64,000 nt of DNA from JAAYDK01 sp964543935 (GTDB lineage Bacteria > Spirochaetota > Spirochaetia > Sphaerochaetales > Sphaerochaetaceae). This document shows, piece by piece, positions 1-8,948 of this stretch. The stretch's first letter is position 1. Each line of letters begins with the position of its first letter. The notes under the pieces are model-generated. The model was given only the letters and a program-made list of their open reading frames with translations, was not told the origin of the DNA and made no database searches. The position numbers were made by a program, and so were the translations under genes. Location: contig CAZJAK010000002.1 in the NCBI GenBank assembly GCA_964543935.1, positions 31,148 through 95,147 of the forward strand. The letters run 5' to 3'.

Positions 1-1
1 C

Positions 2-94
2 GAGCAGTTGGTCGACGATTCGATGGGCCTCGAACAAGTCCATGATTTGATTGTGGCACGGGTGAAAAAGAACCGAACTGCCAATCATTGTTAG
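2..94 (+). CDS. C-terminal end of an unidentified protein (partial)
   Basis: An open frame enters from the left edge and stops at TAG (92-94), giving about 30 residues that read EQLVDDSMGLEQVHDLIV and then a basic tail. Codon use looks coding, and the frame ends 55 bases before zupT. The fragment is too short to assign to a family and no motif is recognisable. It could also be a chance frame, because only 93 bases are visible. Confidence 0.4.
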   Translation, partial: EQLVDDSMGLEQVHDLIVARVKKNRTANHC

Positions 95-113
95 CGTTGG
101 CGAACATTTACCA

Positions 114-143
114 TTGACAGGCGACCCTCGAGAAGATTATTGT
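114..143 (+). promoter_or_regulatory. Possible sigma-70 promoter for zupT
   Basis: TTGACA (114-119) is followed after 18 bases by TATTGT (138-143). If used, transcription would begin almost on the ATG at 150, which has no visible Shine-Dalgarno sequence, so the message might be leaderless. The -35 box is perfect but the -10 matches only 4 of 6. Confidence 0.3.
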
Positions 144-149
144 TCGGCT

Positions 150-962
150 ATGGACACAGTCGTCGTCATCTCGTCATTGGCGGTCACGTTGATCGCCGGC
201 TTGTCCACCGGAATCGGTGGAGTGCTGAGCATGTTCCAAAAGCGCAGCAGCTCGCGGTTCCTTGCCGTTTCTTTGGGATTCTCTGCCGGTGTCATGGTCT
301 ACCTCTCTTTCATGGAGATCCTGCCGGAGGGTTTGCATTACCTGTTGCAGACATTCGAACCCAAGACGGCCTCCATCGTGAACATCGCCTCCTTCTTTCT
401 CGGAATCGTTGTGATCGCATTGATCGACCGTTTCGTGCCTTCGGCCGACAACCCCCATGAGATCCCCGATGTCCAAAACCTGATGACCGTTCATCACGAC
501 GAGCACCACGCCGGCTTGTTGCGGACAGGTTTCCTCACCGCAGTGGCCATCGCGGTCCACAACATCCCCGAGGGTTTGGCAACATTCACCAGTTTCATGG
601 CCGATTCCCGGCTTGGTCTGAGTATCGCCGTGGCTATCGCCATCCACAATATTCCCGAGGGGATTGCGGTAGCTGTGCCGATTTATTTCGCTACCGGAAA
701 GCGCCGCCGGGCGCTGGCTGTCTCGTTGTTGTCAGGCTTGTCCGAGATGATCGGGGCGTTGCTCGGCTTGGCCTTGTTCTCATTCTTCCCCACATCGTTG
801 ATGTTGGGTTTGGTGATGGCTTCGACAGCCGGGATCATGATTTACATTTCATTCGACGAGTTGTTGCCGACAGCCGAGCGCTATGGTGAGCACCACTTGG
901 CCATATACGGCGTGTTGTCAGGGATGGCCGTCATGGCCGTCAGCCTGCAATTACTCGCTTGA
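150..962 (+). CDS. zupT: ZIP-family divalent metal transporter ZupT
   Basis: A 270-residue inner-membrane protein that should import zinc and other divalent metals. It shows about eight hydrophobic segments and the two diagnostic HNIPEG metal-binding motifs in neighbouring helices (near residues 145 and 170). A histidine-rich loop (VHHDEHHAG) lies between the first and second halves. The length is normal for bacterial ZupT. Start chosen at 150 because the protein begins there with the usual hydrophobic helix; an upstream TTG at 114 would add 12 polar residues and coincides with a promoter-like TTGACA. The 3' end overlaps the convergent queH by 12 bases. Confidence 0.88.
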   Translation: MDTVVVISSLAVTLIAGLSTGIGGVLSMFQKRSSSRFLAVSLGFSAGVMVYLSFMEILPEGLHYLLQTFEPKTASIVNIASFFLGIVVIALIDRFVPSADNPHEIPDVQNLMTVHHDEHHAGLLRTGFLTAVAIAVHNIPEGLATFTSFMADSRLGLSIAVAIAIHNIPEGIAVAVPIYFATGKRRRALAVSLLSGLSEMIGALLGLALFSFFPTSLMLGLVMASTAGIMIYISFDELLPTAERYGEHHLAIYGVLSGMAVMAVSLQLLA

Positions 963-1493
963 ATGACGCTTTGAAAACTCGCATCCACAGTAATCCTGCC
1001 GGTACAGGTCGAGTTGACGGCTCAATTGGATACTTCTGAGGTAACCGCCCCGTTTCTTAAAGTCGATTGCTACAAATCCCTCCAACTCGTTGCCGACGGC
1101 GAATATCAGCGGTGATTTCTTCAACGGACTGATCGTCAGCGTGGTGGTGTATAACCCGATCCCCGCTTTCTGGGCCACCTGACGGGCCTCGGTAAGGTTG
1201 TAGCGGAAACACGCCTCGCAACGTTTCCCACCTTCTCGTTCGCCTTCCAAGCCTTTGATGGCTTGCAACCAGCCGGCATGGTCGGCGACGCTGCGGATCA
1301 ATGGCAGGCTGTAGGTATCGGCCACCTTTTTCAGGGCTTCGAAGCGGCGCTCTGTTTCCGATTCGGGCCAGATGTTGCTGTTGCCGAAGAACAACGTGAC
1401 GTCGTAGCCCGCTTCAAGCAAGCGCTCGACCGAGGCGGTCGAGCACGGACCGCAACAGCAATGCAGCAGCAGGCGTTCACGCGTTTCTCCCAT
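951..1493 (-). CDS. queH: Epoxyqueuosine reductase QueH
   Basis: A 180-residue cytoplasmic enzyme of the QueH (DUF208) family, which reduces epoxyqueuosine in tRNA to queuosine, the last step of queuosine synthesis. The N-terminus has the family signature HCCCGPC (residues 11-17). Further conserved cysteines lie in CEACFRYN in the middle and in DYCGCEFSKR near the C-terminus; these are expected to bind the iron-sulphur cluster and metal. Length is typical. The ribosome site before the ATG is weak. It is transcribed away from the TPR gene and converges on zupT, so no operon context adds information. Confidence 0.9.
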   Translation of the reverse strand: MGETRERLLLHCCCGPCSTASVERLLEAGYDVTLFFGNSNIWPESETERRFEALKKVADTYSLPLIRSVADHAGWLQAIKGLEGEREGGKRCEACFRYNLTEARQVAQKAGIGLYTTTLTISPLKKSPLIFAVGNELEGFVAIDFKKRGGYLRSIQLSRQLDLYRQDYCGCEFSKRHSSE

Positions 1494-1606
1494 GCCGTCA
1501 TGGTAACGCCGCTAGGGCGGTTGCACAAGAGGATGGAGGAACTGCTCTGGCATACTTGTTCCGAATGTGGCATTATGGAGCCACCACGCGTTGGAGGTTT
1601 TTCCAC

Positions 1607-2707
1607 ATGTCCAAGAATGTAAGCACGGTCGCGACAATTATTGCCGTGCTGGTCACGCTCATGTTGCCGATCGCTCAATCGGCCAAAGTCGGCCTTGTGG
1701 TGGTCGTGCTGGGGGTGTTGTTGTACCTCAAGCGCGGCTATGTTCTCGTCGCATTGGCTTCAAGGGCCATGAATGCGAAAACGCCGGATGAGGCGAAGGC
1801 TTGGCGTTTGTATGAACAGGGCTGGAAGGCGGGCTTGGCACCCAAGTACACGGTAATGCTGGCCAACTTGTTCCTTCAGCGGGGTGATGCCGCTGTGGCA
1901 TTGCGCATGCTGGAAGCACTGGTCGAAAAGGAACGGCGCAGGATAAAACCGGACGGCAACCTTATTGCGAGCGCATTGACCTCACAATCGATGGCCTTAT
2001 GGGTCACCGGACGGACCGACAAGGCCATCGAGGTGTTGCAATCCGTCCGATCCGATGGGAAGGGCGATAAGAACCTCTATATCAATCTTGGTAGCTATTT
2101 GTTGGAGAAAGGGCGTCTGGCAGAGGCAGAGAAGGTCATCCTCGAAGGTGCGAAAGCCATGCCGGAGACTCCCGGAATGCTTGATAACCGCGCTTGGCTT
2201 TTGCTGGAAACGGGTAGATTGCAGGAAGCCGAGCGCATATTCGATACCTTGATCGCCGACTCCAAGCCACGTTTCCCTGAAGCCTTCGTGCACGCTGCCA
2301 TGGTGAAGGTCGCGTTGGGGAAATTCGAGAAAGCCAGAGAATTGTACCGTGAGGCTTTGGATAAACCGTTCTACCGCACCACCGGATACAGCAAGGAGTC
2401 GATCCAACAGTCCCTGCAAGCCATCGAAGCACGCCCGGACGATGCTGCGGCTAGCCGACCAAGTGCCGTGGATACCATCGATTGGTTCGAAGCCCATCAA
2501 TACGATGACGAGGATTTGTTCGATGATGAAAGGGATCCGGACACCTCGCTGTCTGACGAGGAGGAATCGGATCCCGACATCGAGTTGGATGAGGAGGATT
2601 ATCGCGATAATTTTCCTGAGGTCGAGGAAGACTCCGAGCACTTCGACGCCTACTCGGACGAGGATGACGAGCATGTCGAGGAGGATTCCGATCTGGAGAA
2701 GCCATGA
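1607..2707 (+). CDS. TPR-repeat membrane-anchored protein with acidic tail
   Basis: 366 residues. Two short hydrophobic stretches at the N-terminus (about residues 5-50) suggest membrane anchoring, followed by tetratricopeptide-like helical pairs to about residue 265 (LYINLGSYLLEKGRLAEAE, MLDNRAWLLLETGRLQEAE). The last 75 residues are extremely acidic: roughly 39 are Asp or Glu. Start at 1607 is supported by TTGGAGG at 1591-1597. It overlaps the cardiolipin synthase gene by four bases, so the two are translationally coupled. TPR proteins are usually scaffolds; the partner is not visible and no enzymatic function is claimed. Confidence 0.75.
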   Translation: MSKNVSTVATIIAVLVTLMLPIAQSAKVGLVVVVLGVLLYLKRGYVLVALASRAMNAKTPDEAKAWRLYEQGWKAGLAPKYTVMLANLFLQRGDAAVALRMLEALVEKERRRIKPDGNLIASALTSQSMALWVTGRTDKAIEVLQSVRSDGKGDKNLYINLGSYLLEKGRLAEAEKVILEGAKAMPETPGMLDNRAWLLLETGRLQEAERIFDTLIADSKPRFPEAFVHAAMVKVALGKFEKARELYREALDKPFYRTTGYSKESIQQSLQAIEARPDDAAASRPSAVDTIDWFEAHQYDDEDLFDDERDPDTSLSDEEESDPDIELDEEDYRDNFPEVEEDSEHFDAYSDEDDEHVEEDSDLEKP

Positions 2708-4242
2708 AGAAATTGTTGAAGTTTCTTACTGGCAGGTTGCCATTGTTCCTGTTCTTGGTCGTGCTGCAACTGGTGGTCCTGCTGGTGGTGATAGTGAACC
2801 TGTCGTATGGCAATGGTTTGTACCTCACCATCATGTCGGCTTTGGGATTCGTAGTCGTGTTCTATGTGGTGAGCCGTGACGATCACCCTGCCTTCAAGAT
2901 CCCGTGGATCATCGTCATCATGGCTGTTCCCGTTGTCGGTGTGCCGTTTTACATCATCTTCGGACCGCGCAGCGGAGGCCGGCGTTTCGCCCGCCAGATG
3001 GCCAAGTACCAAGAGCATTACGAACGTGAGAGAAGCATTGTCCTGCCCCATCCTGAACCGCACGTGCTCGAGCAGTTGGAAACCTTTTCTCCCGAGCTTG
3101 CCCGCCAATCCCGCTACATCACCAATATCTCGGAAGCCCAGGTGTGGGAACACACCTCGACCGAGTTCTATCCTTTGGGTGAATTGGCGTTCCGCAGCAT
3201 CTTGCGTGAAATCGAACAAGCCAAGCGCTTCATCCTGATGGAGTCTTTCATCTTGGAAGAGGGCGAGATGTGGGACACGATGCTCGAGGTCTTGGTGCGC
3301 AAAGTGCAAGAAGGGGTGGTCGTCCGCCTGATGTACGATGATTTCGGAAGCATGCCGACCTTGCCGGGGGGCTATGAACGCAAGTTGCGTGCACTAGGAT
3401 TGACCGTGGTCGCTTTCAACCATGTGCGACCACACCTCAATTCACGTTTGAATTATCGCGACCACCGTAAAATCATCGTGATCGATGGTGAGGTGGGCTT
3501 CACCGGGGGCATCAACTTCGCCGACGAATACATCAACCGCAAAATCCGCTTCGGCCATTGGAAGGATACAGCGGTCATGCTCAAAGGGGATGCGGTCTGG
3601 AACCTTACCTTGATGTTCTTGCAACAATGGATGTTCAGCACGAACGAAGACCTGGACCTCAATGATTTCACCACCCGCAATTCTTATCCCTCCGATGGCT
3701 TCATCCAACCGTTCGGCGACAGCCCCCTCGATGGGGACAATGTGGCCGAGAACGCCTACATCCAGATCATCAACCACGCCAAACGGTATGTTTGGATCAC
3801 GACACCCTATCTGATCATCGACACCCAGATGGCGACCGCTCTCGTCATAGCGGCCCAAAGCGGAGTCGATGTGCGCATCATCACTCCGAATTTCCCCGAC
3901 AAGTGGTACGTCCATCCAGTCACCCGTTCCAGCTACCTGCAGTTACTTTCGGCCGGGGTGCGTATCTTCGAGTATACCCCGGGGTTCATCCATGCCAAGA
4001 TGTTCGTGGCCGACGACGATGTCTCCATTGTCGGGACGACCAACATGGATTACCGCAGTTTTTACCTGCACTTCGAATGCGGGGTGGCTTTTTATGGTTC
4101 GTCGGTGGTCAAAGCGGTCAAAGCCGACATCGAGCGGACGTTGGAAGTCTGTACCGAGGCGACTTTGGCCAAAGAAGAGACATTGCCGTTCCATGTCCGG
4201 CTCGGCCGCAACGTCCTCAAGCTCTTCGCACCCTTGTTGTGA
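2704..4242 (+). CDS. cls: Cardiolipin synthase (phospholipase D superfamily)
   Basis: A 512-residue membrane enzyme that condenses two phosphatidylglycerols to cardiolipin and glycerol. Two N-terminal transmembrane helices (about 10-65) belong to the PLDc_N module. Two HKD catalytic motifs follow: DHRKIIVID near residue 253, and HAKMFVADD near residue 430 with the downstream GTTNMDYRSF. Both histidine-lysine pairs are intact and the length fits the Cls family. It starts inside the end of the TPR gene (ATGA overlap). The gene converges on the FAD oxidoreductase with a one-base gap. Confidence 0.92.
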   Translation: MKKLLKFLTGRLPLFLFLVVLQLVVLLVVIVNLSYGNGLYLTIMSALGFVVVFYVVSRDDHPAFKIPWIIVIMAVPVVGVPFYIIFGPRSGGRRFARQMAKYQEHYERERSIVLPHPEPHVLEQLETFSPELARQSRYITNISEAQVWEHTSTEFYPLGELAFRSILREIEQAKRFILMESFILEEGEMWDTMLEVLVRKVQEGVVVRLMYDDFGSMPTLPGGYERKLRALGLTVVAFNHVRPHLNSRLNYRDHRKIIVIDGEVGFTGGINFADEYINRKIRFGHWKDTAVMLKGDAVWNLTLMFLQQWMFSTNEDLDLNDFTTRNSYPSDGFIQPFGDSPLDGDNVAENAYIQIINHAKRYVWITTPYLIIDTQMATALVIAAQSGVDVRIITPNFPDKWYVHPVTRSSYLQLLSAGVRIFEYTPGFIHAKMFVADDDVSIVGTTNMDYRSFYLHFECGVAFYGSSVVKAVKADIERTLEVCTEATLAKEETLPFHVRLGRNVLKLFAPLL

Positions 4243-4243
4243 A

Positions 4244-5527
4244 TTATAAGATCCCGGCCATCCCGCGCGCCGCCCTGATGCCGCTGGCCCAAGCGGCGGT
4301 GATCCCGCGGCTCGTTCCGGCACCGTCTCCGGCGAGGAACACGTGGCCGGTCACCCTGAAATGATCGTCGATGTACTGCGGCTTGTTGGCATAGAGCTTG
4401 ATCTCTGGATAATACATGATGGTCGACGGATGGAGGACACCCGGCACGATGGTGTCCAGATTCTTCATGGCCTTCCAAATCGCCCTGAGGATCTTGGCCG
4501 GCATAGCCAGCGAAATGTCGCCCGGGCAGCAATCACGCAAGCTTGGCGGGAAATCGAACAGGTCGTTGTTGAAGCTGTTCTCCTTGCTGCGCGAACCCAT
4601 CCGGAAATCGCCAACCCGTTGCATGAGCGGTTTGTTGCCTCCCATCAAGGCGGCTTGCAGACCAAGGTTCTCGGCAAAGGCTTGGCCGCTGGCCAACGGG
4701 GCGGTGAAGCGGACCGTCTTGAGGATGGCGAAGTTCACCAAGCCGTTGGGTTGATGGGTCTCGGCTGAATAGGCATGGCCGTTCACCGAGTACCAGATGT
4801 CGCCCCGAGCGGTGCTGTAGCGCTCCTTGACGACATGGGCGCTGCCGCTATTGGTGCAGAACGTGCGGACCTTCTCGGGGAAATAGAATTTTGGATCATA
4901 ATAATCGCGGACTATGGGATAGCGTTCGATGCGGGTTTCGATGCGGATGCCGATGTCGACAATGTTGTCGACGAACGGCACCCCCAGGCTTTGCAGCATC
5001 ATCTGCAAGAAATGAAAGCCTTTGCGGCCTGGGGCTATCAACAAGGCGCGGTAGGCGATGTCGCGTTTGTCTGTAACGATGAGCTTGTGCACGTCATCGA
5101 CCGAAAGCATCGTCTCGCCCAACGAGAGGGTCACGCCCAATGCGTTGAGTTCTGCCAATAGGCGTTTGATCAACAACAGGCCACCGTCCGTGCCGAGGTG
5201 GGCTTGGCGGATGTCCAACAACGAGCAACCGAGCCGTTCTGCCCGCTTGCTGTAGACTTCGATGTTCGATTTCGGCATGAATTCGGGGCGTAGGTAAGCG
5301 ATGACCTCTTCCAAAGCCGATTCAGCTTCTTGCCGGCTCCAATACTCCTCGGGAAATCCGATGGGGTAGGTGAAGTTCATCTTGCAGTCGTTGCGCATGC
5401 CACCGGTGGAAAAGGGTTCCTGATCGATCATGAGGATTTTCAAACCCTTGGTGCACTTGGCTAATTCGAAGGCTGCTCCCATACCCGCCGGTCCCGAGCC
5501 GACGATCACTACATCGTAGATATCCAC
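4244..5527 (-). CDS. FAD-dependent oxidoreductase (COG2509-like)
   Basis: A 427-residue flavoprotein. The N-terminus has the Rossmann FAD motif GSGPAG (residues 10-15). It is followed by TGGMRNDCKMNF, which resembles the substrate loop of uncharacterised COG2509 dehydrogenases. The C-terminus carries LAGDGAGTSRG, the usual second FAD contact. I place the start at a GTG (5525-5527) because GGAGGA lies eight bases upstream and the protein then begins VDIYDVVIVG; an ATG ten codons earlier has no ribosome site. No quinone or NAD specificity can be read from the sequence. It stands alone, divergent from the next gene. Confidence 0.75.
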   Translation of the reverse strand: MDIYDVVIVGSGPAGMGAAFELAKCTKGLKILMIDQEPFSTGGMRNDCKMNFTYPIGFPEEYWSRQEAESALEEVIAYLRPEFMPKSNIEVYSKRAERLGCSLLDIRQAHLGTDGGLLLIKRLLAELNALGVTLSLGETMLSVDDVHKLIVTDKRDIAYRALLIAPGRKGFHFLQMMLQSLGVPFVDNIVDIGIRIETRIERYPIVRDYYDPKFYFPEKVRTFCTNSGSAHVVKERYSTARGDIWYSVNGHAYSAETHQPNGLVNFAILKTVRFTAPLASGQAFAENLGLQAALMGGNKPLMQRVGDFRMGSRSKENSFNNDLFDFPPSLRDCCPGDISLAMPAKILRAIWKAMKNLDTIVPGVLHPSTIMYYPEIKLYANKPQYIDDHFRVTGHVFLAGDGAGTSRGITAAWASGIRAARGMAGIL

Positions 5528-5614
5528 TTGTGCAATCCTCCGCAACGGAGTATACACGAACGGGCCGGTTTGCCCAACAGCTTGCTACGAAAAGCTCATG
5601 GAGTTCCAACTCGC

Positions 5615-5643
5615 TTGATACGATGCCGTTCATGGCATAGTAT
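5615..5643 (+). promoter_or_regulatory. Promoter with overlapping inverted repeat
   Basis: TTGATA (5615-5620) and TAGTAT (5638-5643) are 17 bases apart. An inverted repeat, TAC-n-ATGCC / GGCAT-n-GTA (5619-5642), covers the spacer and -10. It looks like a repressor site. The adjacent gene product has an N-terminal helix-turn-helix, so autoregulation is a natural guess. Confidence 0.4.
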
Positions 5644-5661
5644 AAGGCTACTAGGCAGGCA

Positions 5662-6579
5662 GTGATGAAGTATGTGACAGTCGGAGAGGCCGCGATCGCT
5701 TGGAACGTGACGGAACGCAGGGTGCGTTTGCTGTGCCAATCGGGACGCATCGACGGGGCGCGGCGCAATGGATGGGCTTGGCTCATCCCCGAACAAGCCA
5801 AACCGAGCGATGCCCGCTCGTTGCGGCATTTGAAGAACCGCAGCCTCCAAACAGGTTCGCAAGATTTCAGGGAATTGGATGACTTGAAACGGGCGGCTTG
5901 GCTCACATCAGCCATCGATGACCAGGCGGTTTTGAACTTGGCCAGCTTCGCCTTGCATGCCGAGGGTCTTCCTGTCAGCCTGGACGACATGGCTTCAGTA
6001 TCCCGTGGAGAATTGGTGCGAGTATTCACATTGTTCCAACATATCCAAGTTTTGAACGTCATCGAGGCTTTCAAATGGGCGGCGGGGGCACTGGACAACT
6101 CCTTGCGGCCGTCGGAACACCAACTTGCGGTTGCCCGGGAGCTTCTGGCCCATCACCGCATCGCCACACCTCGGCAAGCGTACCGGACAGTGACTACCAC
6201 GTTGGGCAGCGATTTCCCCCCACCGAAAGACGAGCTGTCGATCGACAAGCGCATCCACATCCTTTTTTCTCAGTATGAGGGAGAGTGGAAATGGTTGCAT
6301 CCGGTGGCAAGCGCTGCCTTCCTCTTGGTTGAGTTGGTCAGGATTGCGCCTTTCGAGCACGACAACATCTCGATTGCATTGCTGATGGCTGTGATGCATC
6401 TGGTACAGGCGTCTTATCCATTGCCGGCTTTCAGAATCGGGCAGGAACAGGAACTGCTCGAAGCTGTCACCAAGTCCTTCCGGCGCGGTGATTGCCGCAC
6501 CGTGGCCGCGATGCTCATCGATGCGCTGATGGCTGCCTTGCACCGTACCGAGCAGAAGCCGCTACAAGAGCATCCCTGA
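5662..6579 (+). CDS. HTH protein with degenerate (catalytically dead) Fic domain
   Basis: 305 residues. Residues 3-45 (KYVTVGEAAIAWNVTERRV ... WLIP) match the MerR/excisionase-like helix-turn-helix found on many Fic proteins. Residues 213-241 align column by column with the Fic core: HP at 213, then IAPFEHDNIS where active Fic enzymes read IHPFxxGNGR. The catalytic His is Ala229, the glycine before Asn is Asp, and the Arg is Ser. AMP-transfer should therefore be impossible and a regulatory or binding role is more likely. GTG at 5662 or ATG at 5665 are both possible starts. It is followed six bases later by the deacylase gene. Confidence 0.65.
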   Translation: MMKYVTVGEAAIAWNVTERRVRLLCQSGRIDGARRNGWAWLIPEQAKPSDARSLRHLKNRSLQTGSQDFRELDDLKRAAWLTSAIDDQAVLNLASFALHAEGLPVSLDDMASVSRGELVRVFTLFQHIQVLNVIEAFKWAAGALDNSLRPSEHQLAVARELLAHHRIATPRQAYRTVTTTLGSDFPPPKDELSIDKRIHILFSQYEGEWKWLHPVASAAFLLVELVRIAPFEHDNISIALLMAVMHLVQASYPLPAFRIGQEQELLEAVTKSFRRGDCRTVAAMLIDALMAALHRTEQKPLQEHP

Positions 6580-6585
6580 ATCGCC

Positions 6586-8175
6586 ATGCTGCACGATGTC
6601 CTCTTCAAAGCCTGCCGGATCATCGACGGAACCGGAGCGGTGCCCTTCCTTGGCTCGGTGGCGGTGAAAGATGGTCTTGTCTCGGTTGTCAGCGATTCTG
6701 TAAATAATGTCCTTTTGGCTCGCCGAACCATCGACTGCAATGGAGCCTATCTGGCGCCCGGTTTCATCGACATCCATGCCCACAGCGACCTGCAGACGGT
6801 TCGTGAACGTTCCATGAAAGCCAAGGTAATGCAAGGAATCGTCACCGAAGTGTGCGGCAATTGCGGCATGGGGGTGTTCCCTTGCCCGCCGGGGCGATTG
6901 GCGGCCAAGCGGCTGGTCAGCCTGATGCAGGATGTGTTGGGCCCGTTTGTGAAGGAAGCTCCTTGGCAAGACTTAACCAGCTACCGCACCTTTGTTTCCA
7001 GCGCGGCTCATGGTACGAACTTGATCATGTTGCAAGCCCATGCCCCGCTTCGCCTGACGGTGATGGCTGACGATCCGAACCGCCTTGCCACTTCCAGCGA
7101 AATCTCGGCAATGGCAGGTCTGCTCGAAGTTGCTTTCAGTCAAGGAGCGGCTGGTTTTTCGACCGGCTTGTATTACAGCCCTTGCATGCACGCTACCGAT
7201 GAGGAATTGCTGGCTTTGTTACGCGTGACGGCCAAGCACGACCGACTCTTCGCAGTCCACCACCGCTGCGAGGGAGACGATGTGCTTGATTCTTTGCGGC
7301 ATGTGCTTTCGTTGGCCAAGCAAAGCGGTGTCCGCCTCGAAATTGCCCACCTGAAGCCGATCGGAAAGGCCAATCAAGCAAAAACTGAAGCGATGCTGTC
7401 CTTGATCGACCAGGCTTTGGCCGATGGAATCGATGTCGGATTCAACCAATATCCGTATGAGTATGGCTCTACCAGCCTGTTCAGCTTGTTGCCGCCGGCC
7501 TATGTTGGTTTGAACCGGGGTGAATTGCGCCTACGGCTCTCGAAACCGCAGGTAAGGCAAGCCATCAGACACGAGATGGAGCATCCGGTCGGCTGGGATA
7601 GCTTGGTGAGCCTGTGCGGATGGCAGGACATCACGATAGCGGCAATGGATCATGCGCCTGGCTGCAACGGGATGGGTATGCTGGAACTGGCGGCTCAACG
7701 GGGCGTCGATCCGTGGGAGCTGTTTTTCGACCTCGTGGCAACCGAGACGGGACGGGCGGTGCTGATCGATGTCACCCAATCGCAGCAGACCCTTACGACG
7801 ATCATGCGCCATCGCGCCGGTGGATTCGCCACCGATGCGCTGTATGGCCCGGGCTTGGTCCATCCGCGCAGCCACCATGCGGTGCACCATCTGTTGGACC
7901 GCTACTGCAAACAAGAACCGGTACTGCCATTGGAAGAGCATGTCAAACGCTCGACGCTTCGTAATGCGCAACGGTTGGGATTGCACGACCGTGGCCGCAT
8001 CGCTGTGGGATTGGCGGCCGACTTGGTCGTGCTGGACATGGAGCGCATGCAGGATGTTTCTACTGTCGCCCTTCCCGATGCAAATTGCCGCGGTATCGAG
8101 TGGGTGATGGTCAACGGTGTGTTCGCTGTCGAACACGGTGTTCCTACCGGCTCATTATCGGGAAAGATGCTCTGA
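6586..8175 (+). CDS. N-acyl-D-amino-acid deacylase (amidohydrolase superfamily)
   Basis: A 529-residue zinc hydrolase expected to split N-acyl-D-amino acids into the free D-amino acid and a carboxylate. It has the metal-binding HAH (His64, His66 in GFIDIHAHSD) and the family-specific CGNCG with the metal-bridging cysteine near residue 90. HHRCEGD, HLKPIG and a C-terminal HPRSH motif follow. Length (about 500) is right. The start is six bases after the Fic-like gene, so the two are probably cotranscribed. The convergent neighbour is a polar amino acid importer, which would suit scavenging of D-amino acids, but that link is inference. Confidence 0.82.
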   Translation: MLHDVLFKACRIIDGTGAVPFLGSVAVKDGLVSVVSDSVNNVLLARRTIDCNGAYLAPGFIDIHAHSDLQTVRERSMKAKVMQGIVTEVCGNCGMGVFPCPPGRLAAKRLVSLMQDVLGPFVKEAPWQDLTSYRTFVSSAAHGTNLIMLQAHAPLRLTVMADDPNRLATSSEISAMAGLLEVAFSQGAAGFSTGLYYSPCMHATDEELLALLRVTAKHDRLFAVHHRCEGDDVLDSLRHVLSLAKQSGVRLEIAHLKPIGKANQAKTEAMLSLIDQALADGIDVGFNQYPYEYGSTSLFSLLPPAYVGLNRGELRLRLSKPQVRQAIRHEMEHPVGWDSLVSLCGWQDITIAAMDHAPGCNGMGMLELAAQRGVDPWELFFDLVATETGRAVLIDVTQSQQTLTTIMRHRAGGFATDALYGPGLVHPRSHHAVHHLLDRYCKQEPVLPLEEHVKRSTLRNAQRLGLHDRGRIAVGLAADLVVLDMERMQDVSTVALPDANCRGIEWVMVNGVFAVEHGVPTGSLSGKML

Positions 8176-8177
8176 TT

Positions 8178-8939
8178 TCAGGTAGCGAAGCGGCTGAGGA
8201 ATCGTTTGGTTCGCTCGTTGCGGGGTTTGCCGAACACCTCGTTCGGAGAACCCTCCTCGACGATCGCTCCCTCGTCCATGAAAATGACCCGATCGGAAAT
8301 GTCACGGGCGAAGGCCATCTCATGGGTCACCACCACCATGGTCATGTGTTCCTTGGCCAAGTCCTTGATCACCGCGAGTATCTCACCGGTCAATTCGGGG
8401 TCCAAAGCACTGGTCGGTTCATCGAAGCACAGCACTTCGGGCTTGAGCGCCAAAGCACGGGCGATGGACACGCGCTGTTGCTGTCCTCCCGAAAGTTGGT
8501 AGGGGAAAGCGTCGGCCTTGTCGGCCAGCCCCATCTTCTCCAACAGCTCCATGGCCAGGTGTTTGCAGTGGGTTGCCTCAAGCCCGAGCACATGCAGCGG
8601 AGCCTCGGTGATGTTGCGCAGGACGCTGAAGTGGGGGAAGAGGTTGAAGTTTTGGAACACCAGACCCACCTGACGGCGGATCTCTTGGACGGTCTTCTTG
8701 TCGGCATAGCGGGTGTTGCCCGCTTCGTCGGTGCTGACTAGCATGCGCCCCCCGATCGAAATCGAGCCCGCGTCGACTGTCTCTAGGTTGGCGATGCAGC
8801 GCAACAAGGTCGATTTGCCCGAACCTGAAGGCCCGATGATCGACAACACCTCGCCTTGGCGGACACTGAAGGAGATGTCGTTGAGGACTTCCAATGTTGC
8901 GAACCGCTTGGATATGGCGCGAACGGTGATGACTTCCAT
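8178..8939 (-). CDS. Polar amino acid ABC transporter, ATP-binding protein
   Basis: A 253-residue GlnQ/HisP-type ATPase. Walker A GPSGSGKS (36-43), signature LSGGQQQR, Walker B LCFDEP and the switch-histidine motif VVTHEM are all intact. The family couples ATP hydrolysis to uptake of amino acids such as glutamine, cystine or histidine. It is the last gene of a three-gene unit (binding protein, permease, ATPase), nine bases after the permease, with GGAG seven bases before its ATG. The unit converges on the deacylase gene with a two-base gap. Confidence 0.93.
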   Translation of the reverse strand: MEVITVRAISKRFATLEVLNDISFSVRQGEVLSIIGPSGSGKSTLLRCIANLETVDAGSISIGGRMLVSTDEAGNTRYADKKTVQEIRRQVGLVFQNFNLFPHFSVLRNITEAPLHVLGLEATHCKHLAMELLEKMGLADKADAFPYQLSGGQQQRVSIARALALKPEVLCFDEPTSALDPELTGEILAVIKDLAKEHMTMVVVTHEMAFARDISDRVIFMDEGAIVEEGSPNEVFGKPRNERTKRFLSRFAT

Positions 8940-8948
8940 ATTCGACTC

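Noticed and set aside
1549..1562. TGGCAT followed by TTG near the TPR gene as a sigma-54 promoter
   Set aside because: The spacing between the GG and the second element is wrong, unlike the exact match at 41843.
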